Notes under the pieces: model-generated
Database searches by the model: none
What the model saw: only the letters and a program-made list of their open reading frames with translations
What the model was told of the DNA's origin: nothing
DNA from: FEB-22 sp003105195
GTDB taxonomy: Bacteria; Pseudomonadota; Alphaproteobacteria; Rhizobiales; Xanthobacteraceae
Reading direction: 5' to 3'
DNA: 64,000 bases
Assembly: GCA_027493405.1 (NCBI GenBank)
Contig: JAOSKV010000002.1
Span: 124,001-188,000, forward strand
Made by a program: the position numbers and the translations under genes
Shown here: piece after piece, positions 25,917 to 36,510 of the stretch
Numbering within the stretch: the first letter of the stretch is position 1
How the letters are laid out: each line of letters starts with the position of its first letter

Positions 25917-26156
25917 TCAGCGGCCGCCCCGCGCGAGATTCTCGCGCTGAATCACGATCTTCTTGAGCTGCTTGCGCTCGATCTTGCCGAAGTCGACCCG
26001 GCTGCGGGCCTTGGACTTGACGATCGAGCGCGAGAGCGCGCGGGCCTCGGCTCCCTCGGGCGCCACGACGGCGCTCGCGGCCGTGAGGGCGGCGGCGGCG
26101 CCGAAGGCGAGCGCGAGGCCGAGCGCGGCGGACATCATCTTGCGGGTGAGCGTCAT
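25917..26156 (-). CDS. Small secreted basic protein of unknown function
   Basis: 79 residues: signal peptide MTLTRKMMSAALGLALAFGAAAALTAASAVVA, then a strongly basic mature part ALSRSIVKSKARSRVDFGKIERKQLKKIVIQREN. AGGAG about 8 bases upstream of ATG 26156 sets the start. I recognise no domain. A GC-rich hairpin (GCCCCGCC/GGCGGGGC arms, 25882-25910) lies just beyond the stop and may end transcription. Upstream is a perfect 16-bp palindrome at 26233-26248. Exported, Lys/Arg-rich; role unknown. Confidence 0.72.
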   Translation of the reverse strand: MTLTRKMMSAALGLALAFGAAAALTAASAVVAPEGAEARALSRSIVKSKARSRVDFGKIERKQLKKIVIQRENLARGGR

Positions 26157-26232
26157 GATCTTCTCCTGTTGGGTTCTCACGCGAGCCGAACGGCCCGGTG
26201 GTCCCCGGGTAGAGATCGCTAGGCACGCACCC

Positions 26233-26248
26233 TGTGACGGCCGTCACA
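26233..26248. promoter_or_regulatory. 16-bp perfect palindrome TGTGACGGCCGTCACA
   Basis: TGTGACGG followed directly by its complement CCGTCACA, 77 bp upstream of the small secreted protein start and 54 bp beyond the recQ stop codon. A further CGTGACGG half-site is at 26271-26278. It has the form of a dimeric transcription-factor site; the regulator is not identifiable. Confidence 0.4.
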
Positions 26249-26301
26249 CCGGGGCATCGCCTCACCGCACCGTGACGGAAGGTCGGCTCGCGATCACGGC
26301 C

Positions 26302-28126
<1,825 letters not shown>

Positions 28127-28130
<4 letters not shown>

Positions 28131-30301
28131 AGGAAACCGTAGGGGTCGATGTCGACGTCGAGCCTCAGGTCGCCCTTCGGCTTGGGCGCGGCCGCGAGCC
28201 AGGCGCGCATGTAGTCGGAGAGGTCGTAGCCGCGCGGCGACTTGACGAGCAAGCGGAAACGGTGGCGCCCGCGCACCATGGCGAGCGGCGCCTCGGCGGG
28301 GCCGAGAATGCGCACCGCCTCGTCGTGCCGCGCGAGGGCGACGAGGCGGCGGGCATAGCCCTCGGCCGCGTGCTTGTCCTTGGCCGACACCAGCAGGCTC
28401 GCGAGGCGGCCGAAGGGCGGATAGCCGGTGCGCTCGCGCGCCGCGATCTCGCTGTCGTAGAAGGCCTCGCGGTCCTGGGCGACCAGCGCGCGGATCACCG
28501 GGTGCTCGGGCTGGTGCGTCTGCAGGTAGCCGTGGCCGTGGCCGGCCTCGCGCCCCGCGCGGCCGACCACCTGGTGCAGGAGCTGGAAGCTGCGCTCGGC
28601 CGCGCGCGGGTCGCCGCTGCCGAGGCCGAGATCGGCGTCGACGATGCCGACCAGATTGAGCTTGGGGAAATGGTGCCCCTTGGCGACCAGCTGGGTGCCG
28701 ATCACGATGTCGACCGCGCCCGCGGCGATCGCCTTGAACTCCTCGCGCATGCGCTCGATGGTCGTGATCACGTCGCTCGACATCACCATGATGCGGCGCC
28801 CCGGGAACAGCTCGGCGACCTCCTCCTCGAGGCGCTCGACGCCGGGTCCGCAGGCGACGAAGGAGTCGACCGCCTGGCATTTCGGGCAGGCGGGCGGTGG
28901 CGGCATGGCGAAGCCGCAGTGGTGGCAGACGAGCTGGCGCCGGAAGCGATGATCGACCAGCCAGGCGTCGCAGTTCGGGCAATTGAAGCGGTGGCCGCAA
29001 GCACGGCAGAGCGTGAGCGGCGCGTAGCCGCGCCGGTTGAGGAAGAACAGCGCCTGCTCGCCGCGCTCGAACGCGACTTGCACGGCCTCGGCGAGGCGCG
29101 GTGCGACGAAGCGGCCGCGCGGCGGCCCCTCGCGGCGCAGGTCGATCGCCTCGATGCCGGGCTCGTGCTGGCCGCCGAAGCGCTCGGGGAGCGCGATGCG
29201 CCGGTAGCGTTTGCGCCGCGCGTTCACCTCGGTCTCGACCGAGGGCGTCGCCGAGGCGAGCACCGCCGGGATGCCGGCGATGCGGGCGCGCACCACCGCC
29301 ATGTCGCGCGCGTGATAGCGCACGCCGTCCTCCTGCTTGTAGGCCGGGTCGTGCTCCTCGTCGACGACGATCAGGCCGAGGTCGCGATAGGGCAGGAACA
29401 GCGCCGAGCGCGCCCCCGCCACCACCGCGACCTCGCCGGCCGCGATCGCGGCCCAGGCGCGTGCACGCTTGCGCGGCGAGATCTCGGAATGCCATTCGGC
29501 CGGCCGCACGCCGAAGCGCTCGGCGAAGCGGTCGAGGAACTGGCCCGTGAGCGCGATCTCGGGCATCAGGATCAGCGCCTGCCGGCCCTTGCGCAGGGTC
29601 TCGGCGACCGCCTCGAAATAGACCTGGGTCTTGCCCGAGCCGGTGACGCCGTCGAGCAGGGTCACGGCGTAGCGGTCCTCGGCGACCATGTCGCGCAGCG
29701 CGCGCGCGGCCTCGGCCTGGGCCGGCGCAAAGTCGGCGGGCCGGTGCGCCGGGTCGGGCGGCAGCGCGACCGGAGCCGGCGGCAGCACCAGCGTCTCCAG
29801 GGTGCCCTCGTCGACGAGGCCGTCGATCACGCCGACCGAGACGCCGGCCTCCTCGGCGGCCTCGCGCTTGCCGCGGGTGAGGCCGTCGGCAAGGAGCGCC
29901 AGCGCGCGCGCGCGGGCGGGCGTCATGCGCTGGGGCTTCGGGCCCGCGAGGCGCACGCCGATGCGCTCGCGCTCGGGGCCGAGATGGTCCGCCATGCGCA
30001 AGGCCATGCGCAGCACCATGCCGCGCGGCGCCAGCGTGTAGCCGGCGAGCCAGTCGATGAAGCGGCGCAGCTCCTCGCGCAGCGGCGGGACGTCGAGCTT
30101 CGCCTCGATATCCCGCAGCCGGTTGTCGAGGCCGGGGCGCGGCGCCGGGTTCTCGGCCCAGACCGCGGCCGTGACCTCGCGCGCGGCAAGCCGCACGCGG
30201 ACGATGTCGCCGGGCGCGACCTCGAGCCCGGCCGGCACCCGATAGCTATAGAGCTGGTCGAGGGCGACCGGCACCAGGACATCGACGACGCGCTTGGCCA
30301 T
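28127..30301 (-). CDS. priA: Primosomal replication restart helicase PriA
   Basis: 724 residues. The N-terminal 3'-DNA-binding domain (VLVPVALDQLYSYRVPAGLEVAPGDIVRV) and winged helix precede the helicase core: DGVTGSGKTQVYFEA (Walker A), VVDEEHDPAYKQEDG (DEEH box) and ASATPSVET. The two zinc sites are complete: CRACGHRFNCPNCDAWL and CHHCGFAMPPPPACPKC. Motifs V and VI are IGTQLVAKGHHFP and QVVGRAGR. PriA reloads the replisome at stalled forks. It is the upstream partner of recQ with overlapping codons and diverges from xerC across 47 bp, a replication/recombination neighbourhood. Confidence 0.97.
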
Positions 30302-30348
30302 GGGGCTCCGAGGTTAACCGGGGAGCAAGGGAAGGGGAGGATAACGAG

Positions 30349-31342
30349 GTGTCAAGCCAGGGGATGCGGGTGACGGAGCCGGACCGGCTTTCCTTCGCGG
30401 CGGCCGAGGTGGCGGCGGAGCTGCGCGGCTGGCTCACCTCGCTCGCGGCCGAGCGGCGCATGTCGCCGAAGACCGTCGAGGCCTACCGGCGCGACGCGCT
30501 CCAGTTCCTGGGCTTTCTTTCCGAGCATCTCGGCGGCGCGGTGACGCTCAGCGGCCTCGCCGCACTCGCGCCCCGCGACGTGCGCGCCTTCATGGCGGCG
30601 CGCCGGCGCGCCGGGATCTCGAGCCGCTCGCTGATGCGCACGCTCGCGGGTGCGCGGTCCTTCGCGCGCTACCTGGAGCGCCACCGCAAGGGCAAGGTCG
30701 GCGCGCTCGCGGCGGTGCGCGCGCCGAAGGTGCCCCGGACCCTGCCGAAGCCGCTCGCGGTCGCCTCCGCCAGGCGTCTCGCCGACACCGACCTGCGCGC
30801 CGGCGAGGAACGCGAGCCGTGGGTGATCGCCCGCGACGCCGCCGTCTTGGCGCTGCTCTATGGCTCGGGCCTGCGCATCTCGGAGGCGCTCGGCCTCGCG
30901 CGCGCCGACGTGCCGGCGCCGGGGGCGGGCGACGTGATCCGGATCACCGGCAAGGGCAACAAGACGCGGCTGGTGCCGGTGCTCCTTCCGGTGCTGGCTA
31001 CCGACACGCCCCCCCCCGGCGGCTGATCGCCGACTATTCCCCCTCTCCCCCCCCCACCCCCCCGCCGCGCGGGTGTTCGTCGGCACCAAGGGCGGGCCAC
31101 TCTCGCCGCGGGTGATCCAGCTCACCATGGCGCGGCTGCGCGGGGCGCTCGGGCTCGCCGAGAGCGCCACGCCGCACGCGCTGCGGCACTCCTTCGCGAC
31201 CCACCTCTTGGCGCGCGGCGGGGACCTGAGGGCGATCCAGGAGCTGCTGGGACACGCCTCGCTGTCGACCACGCAGATCTACACGGCCGTCGACGCCGAG
31301 CGCCTGATCGAGGTCTATCGCGGTGCCCACCCGCGGGCGTGA
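30349..31342 (+). CDS. xerC: Tyrosine recombinase XerC, frame broken at C-rich run
   Basis: Resolves chromosome dimers at dif with XerD. GTG at 30349 is preceded by GGAGG eight bases upstream. The N-terminal SAM-like domain (LAAERRMSPKTVEAYRRDALQFLGFL) and the first catalytic Arg (YGSGLRISEALGLAR) are in frame, with the Lys-containing ITGKGNKTRLVPV. At 31005-31070 C-rich tracts disrupt the frame (the expected RRLIADYLAL... segment is half-readable); catalysis resumes with HALRHSFATHLLARGG (HxxR), LGHASLSTTQIYTAV (His and the nucleophile Tyr). All catalytic residues are present across the two frames, so a base-call error is likely. Repaired length is about 320 residues. Confidence 0.9.
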
Positions 31343-31497
31343 GAGGCTTCGTCCTGCGGCGATGTCGCGCATTCGTGATCGCGGTCCGGCCTTCCCGGGG
31401 CGCGCGGGGTGGGGCGGTTCCGGGGTTGACGCGGGCAGGGGGCGCAGTGGTAGCCTTCGAATCGCGGGAATGACCCGCTCCTCGCGAGGAGAAGGCC

Positions 31498-31665
31498 ATG
31501 ACAAAGGCCGTGCTTGGCGCCGCGTTCGTCGTCGCCCTGGCGATATCCCCGGCTGCAGCCTGGGAGAATTGCGCCAGCAAGAAGCAGGTGATGGCGTCCA
31601 CGCCGTCCGCGCCGGCGACCCCGGTGCAGACCGCGGAAGCGCCGTCGACGACCCAGACCAAGTGA
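31498..31665 (+). CDS. Small secreted protein, 55 residues
   Basis: ATG 31498 preceded by GAGGAGAAGG. The translation is MTKAVLGAAFVVALAISPAAA as a clear signal peptide, then WENCASKKQVMASTPSAPATPVQTAEAPSTTQTK. The mature chain is Thr/Pro/Ala rich with a single cysteine. A rho-independent terminator follows about 43 bp downstream, which supports a real short transcription unit. No family recognised. Confidence 0.65.
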   Translation: MTKAVLGAAFVVALAISPAAAWENCASKKQVMASTPSAPATPVQTAEAPSTTQTK

Positions 31666-31707
31666 TGACCCGGCCGGCGGGTGACCGCCGGTGCCGTGAC
31701 CTCCAGG

Positions 31708-31736
31708 GAAGCCCGGGCCCCGCTGCCCGGGCTTTT
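31708..31736 (+). terminator. Rho-independent terminator
   Basis: AAGCCCGGG, an 8-base loop region, then CCCGGGCTTTT: a 9-bp GC-rich stem followed by a T tract, placed after the 55-residue secreted-protein gene. Confidence 0.75.
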
Positions 31737-31817
31737 CCGTGAATCGCCGAGGCCGGCCGCTATCGGGCCGCTGCCGGATCGGCTACACGGTCCGCCGCGG
31801 AAGCGGGGGAATCATCG

Positions 31818-32447
31818 ATGGGTCACGGGACGCATGCGGTCCAGCACGAGGTCGAACACACCATCAAGCACGAGGATGCGCACCACGGCGCCAGGGATCT
31901 GCTGGAGAGCCGCAACAAGAAGATCGCGCTGCTGATCGCAGTGATCGCGCTGTTCCTGGCGCTCTCCGAGACCCTCGGCAAGAGCGAGCAGACCTCGGCG
32001 CTGAGCCACAATATCGAGGCCGCGAACCTCTGGGCCTTCTTCCAGGCGAAGACGATCCGGATCACGACCCTGCGCACGGCCGCCGACACGCGCAAGATCG
32101 ATGCCGAGGCTGCCGCCGATGCCGCCGTCAAGGCGACCATGACGCAGCAGATCGACGGCTGGCTGCGCACCGCGGCCCGCTACGAGGACGAGGCGGATCC
32201 GCCGGAAGGGCGCAAGCAGCTGGCGGCGCGCGCCAAGGCGGCGGAGGCGAAGCGCGACACCGCGCTCGCCCGATACCACCACTACGAGGTGGCCTCGGCG
32301 GCCTTCCAGATCGGCATCGTGCTCGCCTCGGCGACCGTGATCACCGGCATGCTGGCGCTCGCCTGGCTCGCCGGCGGGCTCGCGCTCGCCGGTCTCGGCT
32401 TCATGGGGATCGCGCTCGCCGCGCCCCACGCGGTGCACCTGTTCTGA
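31818..32447 (+). CDS. DUF4337-family membrane protein
   Basis: 209 residues. The N-terminus is His-rich (MGHGTHAVQHEVEHTIKHEDAHHGARD), then a TM segment KIALLIAVIALFLALSETL, a soluble coiled-helical stretch (about 70-150) rich in Ala/Lys/Glu with QTSALSHNIEAANLWAFFQAKTIR, and two C-terminal TM segments (FQIGIVLASATVITGMLALAWLAGG and ALAGLGFMGIALAAP). The layout and the NxxASDxWAFFQAK-like phrase are the DUF4337 hallmark. Function unknown. It is convergent with the next gene, with the two stop codons directly abutting (TGATCA). Confidence 0.88.
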   Translation: MGHGTHAVQHEVEHTIKHEDAHHGARDLLESRNKKIALLIAVIALFLALSETLGKSEQTSALSHNIEAANLWAFFQAKTIRITTLRTAADTRKIDAEAAADAAVKATMTQQIDGWLRTAARYEDEADPPEGRKQLAARAKAAEAKRDTALARYHHYEVASAAFQIGIVLASATVITGMLALAWLAGGLALAGLGFMGIALAAPHAVHLF

Positions 32448-33035
32448 TCATTCGGCGGGCTGCGCCCGCATGCTGCGGCGGATGCGTGCGATCCGTCGCA
32501 GGAAGCGGCCGGCGCGCTTCGGCTTCATCAGCCAGGCCAGCGAAGCGAGCCGGCGCCGGACCGGCGCGAGCGTCTCGCCGAGCCAGGCGCGCAGGCGCGC
32601 CTTGATCGGATCGACCAGGGCATGCGCCCAGGCGAGCCAGGCGAGCACATGCGTATGGAGCCAGCGGAACCAGGCAAGCTGCAGCAGCTTCGGCCGGGTC
32701 ACGTCGAAGATGAAGGCGGTGACGCCCATGCTCACGACCTTGGCGCCGGCGAGCGTCGCCATGGCGCCGAGCCACCAGCCCTTGGCCAGAAACCAGAGGC
32801 CGGCGAGCTTGACCGGGAACAACAGCGCTACCGGGATCAGGAACACCAGCAGGGTCGGGTAGGGCGGCAGCACCTCGATCCAGGCCGCGACGCGCGCCTT
32901 GAGCCGCTCCCAGGCCAGGCGGTCGACGATCCACTGCACCGCCGGCCGCAAGTGGTCCCACAGCCACGCCTCGAACAGGAAGACGAGGGCGAGCAGGATC
33001 CAGAGCGGCTTCAACAGGCGGCGCATGGCGTGCAT
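32448..33035 (-). CDS. Conserved hypothetical membrane protein
   Basis: 195 residues from ATG 33035 (ATG 33026 is an alternative). A first TM segment (PLWILLALVFLFEAWLWDHL), an amphipathic stretch VQWIVDRLAWERLKARVAAWIEVLPPYPTLLVFLIPVALLFPVKLAGLWFLAKGWWLGAMATLAGAKVVSMGVTAFIF with two more hydrophobic segments, and an Arg-rich C-terminal tail (VRRRLASLAWLMKPKRAGRFLRRIARIRRSM). Many Trp residues near the membrane. I do not recognise a named domain; such proteins are seen near TCA-cycle genes in this order. Confidence 0.75.
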   Translation of the reverse strand: MHAMRRLLKPLWILLALVFLFEAWLWDHLRPAVQWIVDRLAWERLKARVAAWIEVLPPYPTLLVFLIPVALLFPVKLAGLWFLAKGWWLGAMATLAGAKVVSMGVTAFIFDVTRPKLLQLAWFRWLHTHVLAWLAWAHALVDPIKARLRAWLGETLAPVRRRLASLAWLMKPKRAGRFLRRIARIRRSMRAQPAE

Positions 33036-33117
33036 CCGGCGAGCATCGATCGGCGCCTCGCAACCTTTCTTAGTCGGGGTCGCCTAACGAAATGTTCGGC
33101 CGATGGGCATCGTACGG

Positions 33118-33236
33118 CGTCATCCCGGCGGAGCGAAAGCGAGAGCCCGGATCCCTAGCCCCGGTCTGTCCATGTCTCGACCACAGAGATTAGAGATTAT
33201 GGATCCCGGGTCTCGCTCGCTTGCCCGGGACGACGG
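33118..33236. repeat. Palindromic repeat, CGTCATCCCGG family, copy 2
   Basis: The left arm CGTCATCCCGGCGGAGCGAA is mirrored by CTTGCCCGGGACGACGG at the right end, with inner CCGGATCCCTAG and TATGGATCCCGGG arms, as at 20059-20175. It lies 25 bp beyond the lpdA stop codon, at the end of the TCA supraoperon, where a large transcribed hairpin could mark the transcript 3' end. Confidence 0.85.
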
Positions 33237-33261
33237 CCGCGCGCGCCGCACCGCAGGTGCG

Positions 33262-34662
33262 CTAGATATGAATCGCCCGCTTCTCCACGGCCAGCGCGGC
33301 TTCCTTGACGGCCTCGGTCAGGGTCGGATGGGCGTGGCAGGTGCGGGCGATGTCCTCGGAGGAGGCGCCGAACTCCATGGCGATCGCCGCCTCGGCGATC
33401 ATGGTGCCGGCATCGGCGCCGACGATGTGCACGCCGAGCACGCGGTCGGTCTTGGAGTCGGCGAGGATCTTCACGAAGCCGTCGGTCCGGGCGCTGGCCT
33501 TGGCGCGGCCGTTGGCCGTGAAAGGAAACTTGCCGACATTGTAGGTGACGCCGGCCTCCTTGAGCTCCTCCTCGCTCCTGCCGATCGAGGCGACCTCCGG
33601 GAAGGTGTAGATCACGTTCGGGATCACGTCGTAGTTCAGGTGCCCGGCCTGGCCGGCGAGGATCTCGGCGAGCGCGACGCCCTCGTCCTGGGCCTTGTGG
33701 GCGAGCATCGGCCCCGCGATGACGTCGCCGATCGCATAGATGCCGGGCACATTGGTCTGGTAGTGCGCGTCGACGACGACGCGGCCGCGATTGTCCTTCT
33801 GCACGTCGGCCTCCTCCAGGCCGAGCCCTTCGGTGAAGGGCACGCGGCCGACCGCGACCAGCACCACGTCGGCCTCCAGGGTCTCGGCGGCGCCGGCGGC
33901 GGCGGGCTCCACGGTCGCCTGCAGGCGCTTGCCGGAATTCGCGACCGCGCTCACCTTGGAGGAGAGCCTGAACGTGATGCCCTGCTTCTGCAGGATGCGC
34001 TGGAACTGCCTGGCGACCTCGAGGTCCATGCCGGGCAGGATACGGTCGAGGAACTCGACCACCACGACCTCGCTGCCGAGCCGGCGCCAGACCGAGCCGA
34101 GCTCGAGGCCGATCACGCCGGCGCCGACCACGAGCAGCTTCTCGGGCACCTTGTCGAGGGCGAGCGCGCCGGTGGAGGACACGACGCGCTTCTCGTCGAT
34201 CTCGATGCCGGAGAGGCGCGCCACGTCCGAGCCGGTGGCGATCACGATCGCCTTGGTCTCCAGCACCTGCTTGCCGCCGTCCGCGGCCGTCACCTCGACG
34301 GCGCCGGGGGCGAGGATGCGGCCGCGGCCGATGAAGGGATCGATCTTGTTCTTCTTGAACAGGAAGGCGACGCCCTTGACGTTGCCGTCGACGCCCGCCT
34401 CCTTGAACTTCTGCATGGCGGCGAGATCGAGCTTCGGCTTGCCGACCCGGATTCCCATCTTCTCGAGATCGTGGCCGGCTTCCTCGAACAGGTGCGAAGC
34501 ATGCAGCAGCGCCTTGGAGGGAATGCAGCCGACATTGAGGCAGGTGCCGCCGAAGGTCGGGTCCTTCTCGACCACCGCCACCTTGAGGCCGAGCTGCGCG
34601 GCGCGGATCGCGCAGACATAGCCGCCCGGCCCGGTTCCGATCACGATGAGGTCGTACGCCAT
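33262..34662 (-). CDS. lpdA: Dihydrolipoyl dehydrogenase (E3)
   Basis: 466 residues. It reoxidises dihydrolipoamide of the E2 subunit with NAD+. The FAD site IGTGPGGYVCAIRAAQLG, the redox disulfide Cys41/Cys46 in GGTCLNVGCIPSK, the NAD site VVGAGVIGLELGSVW, AIGDVIAGPMLAHKAQDEG and the C-terminal catalytic His-Glu pair in HAHPTLTEAVKEA are all present. It is the last gene of the mdh-sucCD-sucAB-lpd cluster, serving the 2-oxoglutarate dehydrogenase complex, but is separated from sucB by the DUF4160-DUF2442 pair. Confidence 0.97.
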   Translation of the reverse strand: MAYDLIVIGTGPGGYVCAIRAAQLGLKVAVVEKDPTFGGTCLNVGCIPSKALLHASHLFEEAGHDLEKMGIRVGKPKLDLAAMQKFKEAGVDGNVKGVAFLFKKNKIDPFIGRGRILAPGAVEVTAADGGKQVLETKAIVIATGSDVARLSGIEIDEKRVVSSTGALALDKVPEKLLVVGAGVIGLELGSVWRRLGSEVVVVEFLDRILPGMDLEVARQFQRILQKQGITFRLSSKVSAVANSGKRLQATVEPAAAGAAETLEADVVLVAVGRVPFTEGLGLEEADVQKDNRGRVVVDAHYQTNVPGIYAIGDVIAGPMLAHKAQDEGVALAEILAGQAGHLNYDVIPNVIYTFPEVASIGRSEEELKEAGVTYNVGKFPFTANGRAKASARTDGFVKILADSKTDRVLGVHIVGADAGTMIAEAAIAMEFGASSEDIARTCHAHPTLTEAVKEAALAVEKRAIHI

Positions 34663-34680
34663 GGGGATCTCGGTTCTCTT

Positions 34681-34968
34681 CTAACCCGCCTGGAGGTGAA
34701 GCTCTGCCTGCCGTTCGGCGCGTTGCCGAAGAGCGTCAGCCCCGAAATCGATCTCTTCGCCGCGCTCATTCATCCAGTAGATGGCATGGCCATGATCGCC
34801 GACGCGAACGCTCTTGAAGTTTTCGGCGTCCTGAAGGTACGTGAAGATGTTCCCCCGCGAGATGACGGGCCGGAGGTCGACCACACCTGTGTAGCCGTCA
34901 TTCCACGTGATCTTCAGAACGCCCTGTATCACGGACTCTGCAGAAACGATCCTCGCAATCTCTGTCAT
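34681..34968 (-). CDS. DUF2442 domain protein (possible antitoxin)
   Basis: 95 residues from ATG 34968 with GGAGG close upstream. The translation MTEIARIVSAESVIQGVLKITWNDGYTGVVDLRPVI... matches the DUF2442 pattern of short proteins with a W.DG...VDL core, then FKSVRVGDHGHAIYWMNERGEEIDFGADALRQRA, where IxWxxGxDixxDxL is the diagnostic C-terminal phrase. It overlaps the DUF4160 gene by 4 bp (ATGA). DUF4160-DUF2442 pairs are widespread two-gene cassettes proposed to be toxin-antitoxin-like; no activity is established. The pair sits between sucB and lpdA. Confidence 0.88.
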   Translation of the reverse strand: MTEIARIVSAESVIQGVLKITWNDGYTGVVDLRPVISRGNIFTYLQDAENFKSVRVGDHGHAIYWMNERGEEIDFGADALRQRAERQAELHLQAG

Positions 34969-35216
34969 GGAATCCTCCCCGGATTGCTTCCGGAGGCGCA
35001 TGCCTCCCAGGCGGCCCTCAGCTGCTCTCGCCGCGAGGACGCCCACTCTTGGACCATTCGCAACTGCGGGTTCGGCAAGCTCCCTTTTACGATCACCAGC
35101 CTCTCGATCTCAATCTGCGCGATGAACTCCGCGTAGCGCGCGTGGAAGTGTGGAGGGGGATGCTCGTCGAAATAGAACTCGACCCGGATTCCATTGATGA
35201 TCGCGACCGTCGGCAT
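34965..35216 (-). CDS. DUF4160 domain protein (possible toxin)
   Basis: 83 residues. The translation begins MPTVAIINGIRVEFYFDEHPPPHFHARYAEF: the run Y-x-DEHPPPHFHARY is the defining DUF4160 signature and its His/Asp residues look like a catalytic or metal site. The remainder (LVIVKGSLPNPQLRMVQEWASSRREQLRAAWEAC) is the usual helical second half. Its codons are less GC-extreme than the flanking TCA genes (for example ATTCCATTGATGATC at the start), consistent with later acquisition. It is the first gene of the pair and overlaps DUF2442 by 4 bp. Confidence 0.88.
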   Translation of the reverse strand: MPTVAIINGIRVEFYFDEHPPPHFHARYAEFIAQIEIERLVIVKGSLPNPQLRMVQEWASSRREQLRAAWEACASGSNPGRIP

Positions 35217-35228
35217 CGAAACGCGATT

Positions 35229-36467
35229 TCATAAGTCGAGGATCAGCCGCGCCGGGTCCTCCAGGCTCTCCTTCACGCGCACCAGGAAGGTGACGGCCTC
35301 GCGGCCGTCGACGATGCGGTGGTCGTAGGAGAGCGCGAGATACATCATGGGCCGCACCTCGATCTTGCCGGCGACCGCCATGGGGCGGTCCTGGATCTTG
35401 TGCATGCCGAGGATGCCGGACTGCGGCGCGTTGAGGATCGGGGTCGACATCAGCGAGCCGTAGATGCCGCCGTTGGTGATCGTGAAGGTGCCGCCCTGCA
35501 TCTCCTCGATCTTGAGCGCTCCGTCGCGCGCGCGGCGCCCGAAATCGCCGATCGTCTTCTCGATCTCGGCCAGCGACTTGCGATCGCAGTCGCGCACCAC
35601 CGGCACCACCAGGCCGCGCTCGGTGCCGACCGCGATGCCGACGTGGTAGTAGTTCTTGTAGATGATGTCGGTGCCGTCGATCTCGGCATTGACGGCGGGC
35701 AGCTCCTTGAGCGCCTGCACGCAGGCGCGCACGAAGAAGCCCATGAAGCCGAGCTTCACGCCGTGCTTCTTCTCGAACAGGTCCTTGTACTGGCTGCGCA
35801 GCGCCATCACGTGGCTCATGTCGACCTCGTTGAAGGTCGTGAGCATGGCGGCGGTGTTCTGGGCGTCCTTGAGCCGGCGCGCGATGGTCTGGCGCAGCTT
35901 GGTCATGCGCACGCGCTCCTCGCGCGCGGCGTCGTCGGCGGGCGAGGGCGCGCGCATCTGCACGGCGGCGGGCGCGGCGACCGGGGTCGGCTGGGCGGCG
36001 GCGCGCTCGATGGCGGCCAGCATGTCGCCCTTGGTGACGCGGCCGTCCTTGCCGCTGCCCGGCACCGTGGTGGCGTCGACGCCGCTCTCGGCGGCGAGCC
36101 GGCGCACCGAGGGCGCCTGCGGGCCGTCCGGCGCCTTGGCGGCGGCGGTCGGGGCGGGTGCCGCGGGGACAGCCGGCGGCGCGGCCGGCTTCGGCGCAGC
36201 GGGCTTGGCCGCCGCGGCGGGCGCGGCGCCGGCGCCTTCCTTGATCTGGCCGAGCAGCGCGCCGACCGCGACCGTCTCGCCGTCCTTGGCCGCGATCTCG
36301 GCGAGCACGCCGGCGGCCGGCGCCGGGACCTCGATCGTCACCTTGTCGGTCTCGAGCTCGACCAGCGGCTCGTCCACCGCCACGGCCTCGCCCGGCTGCT
36401 TGAACCAGCGGCCGATGGTCGCCTCGGTGACGGATTCGCCGAGCGTGGGAACGCGGATGTCAGCCAT
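35229..36467 (-). CDS. sucB: Dihydrolipoamide succinyltransferase (2-oxoglutarate dehydrogenase E2)
   Basis: 412 residues. The lipoyl domain (1-76) carries the lipoylated Lys42 in ELETDKVTIEV. An Ala/Pro linker follows, then the E3-binding domain (PSVRRLAAESGVDATTVPGSGKDGRVTKGDML) and the catalytic domain with LSYDHRIVDGREA, containing the HxxxDG active site. GTFTITNGGIYGSLMSTPILNAPQSGILGMH is the succinyltransferase form. The start at 36467 is supported by AAGGA eight bases upstream. It transfers succinyl to CoA in the TCA cycle and follows the damaged sucA gene. Confidence 0.97.
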   Translation of the reverse strand: MADIRVPTLGESVTEATIGRWFKQPGEAVAVDEPLVELETDKVTIEVPAPAAGVLAEIAAKDGETVAVGALLGQIKEGAGAAPAAAAKPAAPKPAAPPAVPAAPAPTAAAKAPDGPQAPSVRRLAAESGVDATTVPGSGKDGRVTKGDMLAAIERAAAQPTPVAAPAAVQMRAPSPADDAAREERVRMTKLRQTIARRLKDAQNTAAMLTTFNEVDMSHVMALRSQYKDLFEKKHGVKLGFMGFFVRACVQALKELPAVNAEIDGTDIIYKNYYHVGIAVGTERGLVVPVVRDCDRKSLAEIEKTIGDFGRRARDGALKIEEMQGGTFTITNGGIYGSLMSTPILNAPQSGILGMHKIQDRPMAVAGKIEVRPMMYLALSYDHRIVDGREAVTFLVRVKESLEDPARLILDL

Positions 36468-36510
36468 GATGAAAGTCCTTCTTCCGTCACGCCTCTTTGC
36501 GCGACGGGGG

